Part shown: positions 55,274-64,000 of the stretch, piece by piece
Numbering within the stretch: the first letter of the stretch is position 1
Layout of the letters: every line of letters begins with the position of its first letter
DNA from: Lunularia cruciata
Lineage: Eukaryota > Streptophyta > Marchantiopsida > Lunulariales > Lunulariaceae
Length of the DNA stretch: 64,000 nt
Reading direction: 5' to 3'
Assembly: GCA_948567375.1 (NCBI GenBank)
Contig: OX419762.1
Location: 55,905,034 to 55,969,033 of the forward strand
Made by a program: the position numbers and the translations under genes
Notes under the pieces: generated by a model
What the model saw: the letters and a program-made list of their open reading frames with translations, nothing else
What the model was told of the DNA's origin: nothing
Databases searched by the model: none

Positions 55274-57904
55274 ATCTTTTATATTTCTTATTCAGTTTAG
55301 CTTAGAATTTAACGGTGCCAATGCCGCAAGAGGTTACTTAGGAGGTGCCTCCTTTACCCTTCACGTCTTTGCCACCGGTCTTAAGGTCAAATAATTGTCA
55401 ATCAAAGGTAAGGTAGTTGAACTCGAGCTGGACGTTTTGAGCTAGGTACTAGGAAATGGCTCATGATGGAATGCGATTCCGTTGTGTAGGGTTGGAAACC
55501 CCTCTCGCGGGAAACAACCTTCCTGCGTCCAATTTTTTCGAAGGCCATAGCCTTGCTGTCACTAATGTCTCAATTGTCGTAAATGCGAACTCCAGTTTCA
55601 GAGTCGTGTACACTAGCCGATGAGCTCGCGTTGTGGTACTGCGTGACCATTTCTCCATAGTGTGTCCATTACAATCTGTCTGGGCTGGGAAGAAGGATAT
55701 TGTAGTTTGCTTCAACTTCTCTTGAACTCATCATATTACGCTCTGCTACGGATTTTTGTGATCTTGTCCGTCTGTCTTGCTCTTCTGCATGCATGATACT
55801 GGCGTGAAGTATCCTCCTGCTACACGCGGCGTGATCTTCGTTTTGCAAGTAAGCCATTTGTACTGAAACAGTATATAGTGATGTTCAAGTTCCGGGTGGC
55901 ATTTCCACTAGTTGCCTCTATATTTTCTTCGGATTCAATGCCCACGAGTACCTGGGATTCAACTTCGTAGTAAACTTGATTCCTCGCTATGCAGCATTTC
56001 TCCGCTGCGTGCTATACTGCTCATTCGCAGTGTTCCACAAGTCCGCATGCTGCTCATTTATGCCTACTTCTTTCATGTCTTTATTGCGGGTAGGTAGCTT
56101 CAGGGTCTGTTTCCATGCTAGTAAGAGGAGAAACCGGGTCCTGCCTTTCACATCCGGAATTTTCTACATCCATTTGTGACAATCATTGCGCTTATGAAGT
56201 TGACGTACTTGCCAGTGAAGTCCATGTAGTGCGCTATGCCTTGGTAACAATAGCTATGTAACAACAGCGGACTCCCGTCTGCTATTGTCACAGGTCTCCC
56301 AAGTAACGGCGATGGCATTGATTGTGTATAGAGCATTCACTTTCTCTGAAGTACGGCTCTTCCCTGAAATTATTGCTAGTTTTGCTTCCTTTCCTTCAAA
56401 TTGGTGCTTCCGTCATTGATGGTTCTCTACACAGCACTTCCGGATGCTGCCGAGCACTGTTGTCGACTGTTTCTTTTAGTGAGCAGGTCAGCTTTCTGCC
56501 CATTCTACACCCTAGCTGGAATTGTATGCAAATACTTGCAATGCTTGATGCCCGTTCCCAGAGAAAGGGTTTACTATCTCTGGGCTCGTCGTTGGCGCTT
56601 GCGCTGTCTCTCCAGATGCACACAGATTGTCATACATTTTCGCTTTGAAAGTAACAGATCTAATAAAGAACTGCGTGACGATTGGATAACTACGATTGTC
56701 ACTGAATAGTTTTGTAAGTCACTAATCAAGATACAACTGCGTGAAACGTATAGCAGGCAAACACCATCCAGCGGATAGATCGTTCTACATCTACATCATC
56801 CCATCCAACGAGGTCAAAATGGACCCGGTGGACATGACGGCCTGCAAATCAACCCACATAGAATCATATGGACAAGTATGAAGAAAGAACTGATCATTTG
56901 GATTTTGGAGGAAACAAAGCTCGTGTCACGTCGATTGTCTAGACGTGATTCCGTGCATAGAAAGGGATCCGGCATTTTGTTGATCACATGCTTACATACA
57001 CCGAATACTCCTCTCAACTGAAGATCAGTGACAGACGATCGTGATTCCATGGACTTGAACTTGAAAGAAGACCCCTCCAAACTTGCTCGCAGCGAACATC
57101 TAGTGGACAATCAAACGAACATTACATGCTCGTGGTGACGATAAATTCTAATGCGTGTGATGACATTAAGACAGGAAGTTCCCTGAGAGATCAATAAGAC
57201 GTAATATTCTAGGATCTTTAATACTAATTTCACAGAGTACACTTGGTATTAACACGAAAATTTTATTAGATTTCGCCTATTGTCTAATAAATACGAGTTA
57301 ATCTGGACCACTTATCAAATCACGAAGGGTGAAATACCTCCAAATCTTAAGAAGCAAACGATGATTGAGTTTCCTCTATCTGTTTGGTATTTGTTTCTTG
57401 TACCGAATTCGCAAGGCCACGTCTAGCGGTGGAAACATCCACTTGCGAACATGAGGATGTCAAGCTCAAGACCGTTCACTTCGTTTGAATTGAGTTGGAT
57501 CATAGACTTCCATAGATAATCCCACGTGATAGAACCAAATGTACAATTCATTAACTTTGTCCTTTTAAAATGGTCTCGATCTGCTGGTAAGTCCTAGTTC
57601 AGAGCAATATGTTTACAAAACGACCGATCGCACGTAGCTTCTAATAACCCTTGAAAGTACAATAAGCAATCTTGAAATTGTCGTCCACACTCAACAAAAA
57701 TTTTAACATCTCATACCGATGACAAGTTTCATTTAGAATCCGATCTAATAACTTATCTACAATTGCTATTCTTCTGTGAGATTTATGAAGAATATTTTCA
57801 AAATACTGGATAGAGATATAAATAAATCTGCAATTCATCGGAATTTGTATTAGTTGAACAAAGAATTTCAAAACAAAGAAATTGCTGAATTTGGATGCCG
57901 TTTC
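55274..57904. other. Intergenic DNA without recognised genes
   Basis: It holds the rps5 3' UTR followed by about 2.5 kb with balanced composition. Open stretches such as 56322-56648 (plus) have no recognisable domain, and I treat them as chance. From about 57.2 kb the DNA turns AT-rich again. Confidence 0.4.
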
Positions 57905-58100
57905 AACCCAATTCACTCCCCTTCTTTTTAGCCTTCACACAACCTTCTTCCCACCCGCACACATCCTTCCCACTCTGCAGTCAATTTCTCGTTCTCATCC
58001 TCATGCATCTCGGAAGTCATGTACTGATCTCGTAAATCTAGAGAAGAATCATCTCCCCCTTAGACGGCAACCAGATTCACCCTAAACCCCCAATTAGATT
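57905..58100. repeat. Dispersed C/T-rich repeat, related to 17985-18200
   Basis: Shared blocks ccttcacacaacc, cttcccactct and ttctcatc in the same order and spacing. Confidence 0.45.
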
Positions 58101-59999
58101 TTTACGGGGAACGGCCGTTTAGCATCCATAGGAAAAGTTCGGCCTAAATTTTTGCGCAGCAATAAATTCTATAGTCCATCACGCTTTCATGAGTACTGTA
58201 TTTGAAACTCTCATTTTTCTCTGGGTACCTTATGAAATCCGTAATTCTTTTTTTCCGGATTTCCGGTTTTCGTTTAAAGATAACAGTGTAAAGTTTGCAT
58301 TCGATACGCTCAATGTAATGTGGAGAAATAGGATTCACAATGGTGAGGTTTCATAAGTAAAATTTATGGAAGTTATAGGGCAATGGGTCGCTCTCGGAAA
58401 ATATTTTATGGGACCCGAAAAAAAAAAAGAGCACAAAAATCAAAGAGGTCCATAAACATTTCTGACGGGGGTTATAATCTTAACAGCCTGTCATTTAGTT
58501 GAGGGTAACGGGATGGATTAAGTGAGATTTTCGAGTAATTACATTTACTGAAACTCCGGGATTAATGAAAATTTGAGTAATAGGCATTTCGAAGGCAAAT
58601 TTCATCATGTCCATGCCGTATGATCGGATGCGCACGTCACTATCAAAGATAACCTGGATACTTGTTTGAACTATATACACAACCTCAAAAGTTGTATTTT
58701 AGGGTGTAAGCTAGTTGTACAAGTAGTTGGAGTATTTACAAACGAGCTAAACACTTTTCTCTGAGAAGGATAAGGGTATCGGTCTAAATAGACAAATCGA
58801 TTATGTCTAAGGTCTACATGTGGGAACGGGAATGGGAGGAAAGCATGGCACGGTTATGCAGACTTATTGGAGAATCACGTTGGGTTTTTATATTGAAATT
58901 CTTTGATCTTAGCAAGGAGGACCTTGAAGGTTGAAAGTGCTCTTTGAGTGCATTTCCGAATGATATTTTTGAACAGTAATCTTGATGTGAGAGAAGCTTT
59001 GATTGAGTCTGGCTATAGGAAGACCTTGGCAATCAAGCTAACAAGAGTTCAGATTTTCTCTACACTGTTATCACAATTATCACTTTTTCCATGGTGATCT
59101 GATTGAAGTGGTGCAAATTATATTTCCTAAGAACGAGATGTTGGAAAAATGGCTTAAATTGGAGCTAAAAGAAATAGTGATGAAGCTAAAGATCGCCGTG
59201 ACCAAATGAAGAGAGAGACCGTTGACACCATTGGTCAAGCAATTATAGTCTTAAATAATAAATCACTAAGTAAACTGGAATGCCAGATTGCTCGGTTTAA
59301 AGATTTTGTCTTATGAAGTAGAAGCAACTGTGAATACGACCTGGGAGCTGATTCATGAAAAAAACACACAAAAAAAAACAGATTTGAGCTTTCTCTTGAC
59401 AAGATTGAAATTAGTTTGCTTGTAAGCTTTATAAGACAAAGCACCATTGCTAGATAGATTGAGATTTCCCTTATCTTATCTTTAATGTCTCATTTAGCTA
59501 AGTAAGCAATTGTTTACTAAAGAAGTTAAGATGCATAGAAACCATATATGATTGTTTGATTTTGGCACAAAATTAGACAGGATATTCATTTTTCAATTTA
59601 GAAAACTATAGATAATTAAATATCAATTATGTGATTAGAAATGAACTATCATGATATAGAGCTACAGGCTTCCAAAATTGATTCATGCAACCACTAGATG
59701 AAAAAATAGTATTGTTAGTGGCATTTTTTGACGTCTTAAGCACCTCCTTTGAACTTTAGTACATCTTACTTTGAAACTTTGAGGTAAATCCCCTAGAACA
59801 TCGAGGCAAACTACAGTTTGAAATTGTACCGAGCTTGTCTTTCTACAAAAGATATATATCTTAATGAGAGTTTGTGCGTGCACCATATGTCAAAACGAAA
59901 GAAAAGGATAAAAACTCCAAAATAAATCTATCAATCACTGAAGGTCCACTAAACTGGCTAATAAGGAAAGAGTTCACCAATCTACGTATGTAAGATCCT
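58101..59999. other. AT-rich DNA without recognised features
   Basis: Several A-tracts (58418-58429, 59368-59380) are present. No ORF has family resemblance. No RNA gene was seen. Confidence 0.35.
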
Positions 60000-62400
60000 T
60001 CAAATTCTATAGAGGTCTTTCAAAGAATCAAATGAAGATATTATACATTTAGTGGTTTTCCCAAGATCAACAATCATAATAATTACACTCTCAATTAAAA
60101 AGCACACTCTTTACTTCTTAAATATAAACAGTACATACAAAGCCTCATTCCACTCACTATGTACTCCAAAATCACTGAGGAATGGATTCCTTTCCTCTCC
60201 TCTGCCATTCCTTATATACTCATGAATGTTATTGCGGTAAATACCTTGCTAACTTGGTAATATGTATGCTTTATCTAAATTACTCTAGGTAAAGCATTGT
60301 AGGTTACTAGACGCTCATATAGATTTTTTGGCCTTACATGCCTCCCATTAAAAGCTTTTAATCATATTTGCTATGAATCAAGAACCTCTTTAATTAAAAA
60401 TTATAATATAATCCAAGGTTAAGTCAAATCTATCTACTTTGATATTTGACCTCCTTCCGTTATAAAAGGTCACTTACCTTGGCCAAGTAGATATCCCGTG
60501 TGAAGAGGAACACATTCGCTTTCATTTGGCTCTTTGTGCTCAGGTTGATTAATACACACCTTTAGGATTTTGACATTTTTATATAACAAGTAACTTTGAC
60601 TATACAATGTCTAAGATTGATATCTTATTCTGATATAAAATCCTCTAAAAGATCTCACTCTAATATACAATTCTAATAACAAGTGAGACTTTATTATATT
60701 TTAAATTACATACATGACGTATCAAATTGAGTATCCAAAAGTTGAATATTGGATCTTCCCCTTATTGAGATAAAATATCTTAATTAGAGACACCTTTAAC
60801 TTACTTATTAGTAAATTTAACTAGTTTAACTAACTCAAAACCACCAAAATAACTATTAAAGACTTATATGCATTCTAGTGTACTACATTTATCCCTGGAC
60901 TAAGTATATAATTTATTCTCAAAGTGAAGTATTATTTCCTTGTTAGAAAAGCTTCAACTTATCATAGTTGACTTTACCTTCAAAGTGTCTACCTCTAATC
61001 TCTTTTATGATATTGTATTATAGGTATGATTGCTATAGATTGTCTCTAAAGGACCAAAATCCTTAGGTAGTAACTTCTTCCTTGCCTTCATAGAAAATGG
61101 AATCAAAGAGCTTTACCCATCACCTTTTTTGAAATATGATCTTCTTCTCCTTCTCAATTGCTTGTCAAAACTCTTAATTTATTGAGTTTAATGCGTTGGA
61201 GTTTAGACCAAGGTTATAGCTAAAGCTCTCTCCAACTATATTAGTTATTACTTGCATCATTTCTTGGCTGCTTCTCTTAGCTTCCCCTTCAGCCAATTTG
61301 AAGAGTTTGAAAACGTTGGAGATTAAAATGGATAGGTAATTTGGACTCCACTCCACAGTCATTTTCAAAAGAGTATCCTATTGAATCATTTAAGGTGGTA
61401 CAATACTCCCACAATATTTTCATGTAGCCTTGTATCCCATTTTTTCTTTTCCCCTTCATATTAACATCCTTATCCAACATCATATATATGATGTATTTGG
61501 TCTTCTTTGCAAGCACATTAAAATTTAGCTTACATGATGTTGTAACCTTGTGCTTGATAGAGAAGTAGTCTTGTATAGCTATAGAAATACTTCCAAAAAA
61601 TTCACCTCATGATCTAATAAAATTTCCACATGATAACCAAAGTGGTTGATGGTCCTCTTATACAAAAATCTCCTCATTTGAGATCCATACATGGCCTTCA
61701 AAGGTCACATGATCTATAACTATCATGATATAAAAATGTTACATGGAGTCTCATTCAAAAGCCCTATAAAGTCAATGCTCCACTTCTCAAAGCAACCTAA
61801 CATAAAAAAACTTGGCAATAGAGCATGGACTCTTGATTTCTTCGCCAAGGTTTGGCAAACATCACAAGCCTTGCAAAAATCAAGCAATCTCTAAAAGTAC
61901 CTCTCTAATAATATCTTTCATCCAAAATCTTGAAGCTTATTACCTTTTATACAATGTAACCTCCACACACAAGACTATCAATGGAACTCTTTCAAAAGCT
62001 TGTAAAGTCCTCCTTGTCCATTAAATTCCAAGGTAATCCATCAAAACCTTGGTGAAATACAATATTATCTAAAATAATATAAGGTTTACATCTTTATGCC
62101 AAACCATCCTTCTTCCTTGTGCATATAATTTCTAGAAATTTTTCTCTTAAGAAAACATCCAAGAAAACTTCTCCAAGTTGAATGTAATCTTAGATCCTTA
62201 TAATCAACTTATATCATTGAAAAACTATTAGTCCAAGTTGGATGTAATTTTTTGATTTAATAAAAAAATCTATCATTGATAGATATGCTCTTCTTCATCA
62301 TAAGCTCAAGATAACATATCTAGATTGGTATTTTTCTTTCTTGGCTAATCATTGATTATTTAGTCATACTTTAACAAGAGAACCTTCCTATAGTGTCCCA
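60000..62400 (-). mobile_element. E3: strongly diverged family-E-like gypsy relic
   Basis: In minus orientation the interior begins after a PPT-like stretch (reverse of atttatccctgg, 60888-60900), in the same position as in E2 (accctcggactaag). The integrase core/C-terminal text at 61516-61289 aligns with E2 (LAKKTKYIIYMML against LAETTNQTLCMML; SKLPIHFNLQRFQTL against STLPIHFDLSTFQSI). The putative LTR is about 60000-60888, beginning TGTAGTACAC in minus sense. The right limit is about 62400. It is heavily mutated and AT-enriched. Confidence 0.65.
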
Positions 62401-63479
62401 ATGTTGACTAAAAAGTGATATATTTGTAAGAAATAGGTTATTCCCACTTGAGTATAGATTCAAAGAGAAGTGTCACTACTTTTAGTTTTTTAATTTTATA
62501 TAATTAACCTCTTAGGCAAGAACCAATCCCAAGAAAGAATGTCACACAAAGGGGCACTATGGCAAAATAAAAAACAAAAAGATCATGTTCACTAAAGATA
62601 AATTCCAAGTAACTCTAAATGTGATGATCCAATCAACTACAAAGAGTCTACTTCACTATGAAGATTCCTAATTTTAAGATCATATTCTATCCTCCAAAGA
62701 AGGCACATCTATTTTGAAAGGATCTTCATACTAGTAATTATTCTTCATCTTTGGGTTTGCTAAGTATTGTCCACACTGTAGGTCACTTAAATCCTACCAA
62801 GGCATTGCTTTAGGAGAGCTACACCAAAGATCACACACACAAGACCCCATAAGACTAGGGATCAAACACACAAGGCCCGTAGTACTCTCACTACAAAGAT
62901 TCCTAAGCAACCATACTACTAAGAAAAGGCACAAGTACTCAAAATTAGCAAAAATGGCAAAGAGCTTTTGCCCTTTCACTTTTATTTATCTTCATGTAAC
63001 TAAACAAACATTTACAACTGAGTTGTAGCCTTAAATAAAAGAAATCTTATTTAAGAGATCTCACGGTTAAGATAGTGCAAAGATTAACCAAAACTACACT
63101 TGTCTTTATTTCCATTGTGCATCGGTTATCTCCTTATCTTGTCTTATAACATCTTAATGTCTTATTAATCAATATCTACATTCTACCTGTCCTGGGAAGA
63201 TGATAATTCTTCAACAAAGAAAATTTCTATTTTTTCATCTTTGTTCTTCTCCCTACTCCAAGGATCATAACTATGAAGATCCTAAAACTAATAAATGTTT
63301 TCTCTATAAAGGGTCTTTGACACAACGCACTCCTATAAAGAAACTCATTTTCCCCTAACTTTTCTAAGGAGAAGTTCAATCCCCTCATTTTAATATGCAA
63401 TTTCTAATACTAAGGTGTCATAGGATTTAGTGAACTTCCTATCTATATGATCCTAAAGCTTTAGATATAGGCAATCTAT
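62401..63479. other. AT-rich DNA without recognised genes
   Basis: No coding or RNA feature was recognised. Short duplicated words such as cacacacaagaccc/cacacaaggccc near 62830-62880 are present. Confidence 0.35.
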
Positions 63480-64000
63480 TGTTGGATCTTCAAATGTCTT
63501 TGAGCTTAGTGTTTGAACCTACAACTTCAACTTGTGCAACTTAGTCTTTGTCATCCTTCCTTCTATTGCTCCTTTGATGAGGGATACTAGTTGATCCCAA
63601 AGATCTTCTAAAGTCTTCAACATCTTTGCAAGTGGGACAACCTCCTCCTTGGTACTATAGAAGTTATGCACCTCAACAATAATTTCTTCTCAAATAGTTA
63701 GTGCGCCATTCTTCCTTCTCCTTCTATAGCTCCACTTACAAGGACTCCAATTTGAGTTTGGTTTCCTTTTGGTACTCCTCCATCATTGTTTGCAAGGTGG
63801 TATGCTTGCTATGTTTAGTCTCTACTTCTTGCTTGAGTCAAAGGCATAGCAAGCCTCTACTTCTTGCTTGAGTCAAAGGGCCTCTGCACTCCGGTTCTAC
63901 AACTCAACTTGAAGCCATCTATGGTATACATTACTTGCAATTCAAAGAGCACTCATCTCTTCCTACAATCTTTGGACTTCTTATTCTTGAATCGTTTCTG
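63480..64000 (-). pseudogene. Second relic of the coiled-coil ORF, runs off the window
   Basis: The minus strand reads KMLKTLEDLWDQLVSLIKGA and RMTKTKLHKLKL at about 63510-63625, matching the relic at 20690-21290 (RFTKIKLHKLRL). A 31-bp direct repeat (agcctctacttcttgcttgagtcaaaggg type) lies at about 63822-63880. Stops interrupt it. Confidence 0.5.

Noticed and set aside
56322-56709. Overlapping 102-108 codon ORFs after rps5
   Set aside because: No domain, no splice-consistent extension and no repeat support. Length is within chance expectation for this composition.

Overview
The window looks like nuclear DNA of a green plant. It contains a nuclear gene for a plastid ribosomal protein with a transit peptide and an intron, a spliced eight-exon RNA helicase gene, and dense, nested plant-type retrotransposons. 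I cannot name the species. A land plant or close relative with a repeat-rich genome fits, possibly a non-seed plant. Only two intact host genes are visible, both in a less AT-rich island at about 48.0-57.2 kb. The rest is mostly decayed mobile DNA.

Layout. 1-1.2 kb: 3' end of a Ty3/gypsy element (family E). 1.2-4.0 kb: 5'-truncated chromovirus (B1). 4.0-11.3 kb: complete minus-strand chromovirus (B2, TSD ataat) split by a 1.9-kb LTR-like insertion (C1). 11.3-21.4 kb: old repeats, a PIF/Harbinger transposase relic, a second C insertion (C2) inside a dispersed repeat (D), and a decayed coiled-coil ORF. 21.4-27.1 kb: complete plus-strand chromovirus (B3, TSD cataa). 28.0-36.4 kb: minus-strand Ty3/gypsy element F1. 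36.6-39.3 kb: internally deleted family E element. 39.3-43.25 kb: an unidentified ORF relic, a D repeat and a truncated second F copy (F2). 43.45-46.95 kb: LINE. 48.4-52.4 kb: DDX10/Dbp4-type DEAD-box helicase. 54.1-55.3 kb: plastid ribosomal protein S5. 55.3-64 kb: mostly featureless DNA with a diverged E-like gypsy relic at 60-62.4 kb.

The most notable system is F1. Its minus strand carries, in order, gag with two zinc-knuckle-like motifs, an aspartic protease, a C5-cytosine DNA methyltransferase domain, a short remnant where reverse transcriptase should begin, an integrase, and a C-terminal PHD finger. The methyltransferase is recognisable by its motifs I, IV, VI, VIII and X. The element therefore combined a DNA-methylation writer with a chromatin-reader module. 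This copy is dead: the catalytic cysteine codon of motif IV is TGA, and the RT and RNase H region is missing. F2 keeps the integrase and a damaged PHD finger, so the PHD module belongs to the family.

The B chromoviruses have a chromodomain at the end of Pol. Their LTRs carry heat-shock-element-like arrays (GAAnnTTCnnGAAnnTTC) upstream of a TATA box, which suggests heat-responsive transcription. Exon structures, TSDs and motifs were read by eye; no alignments or searches were run.
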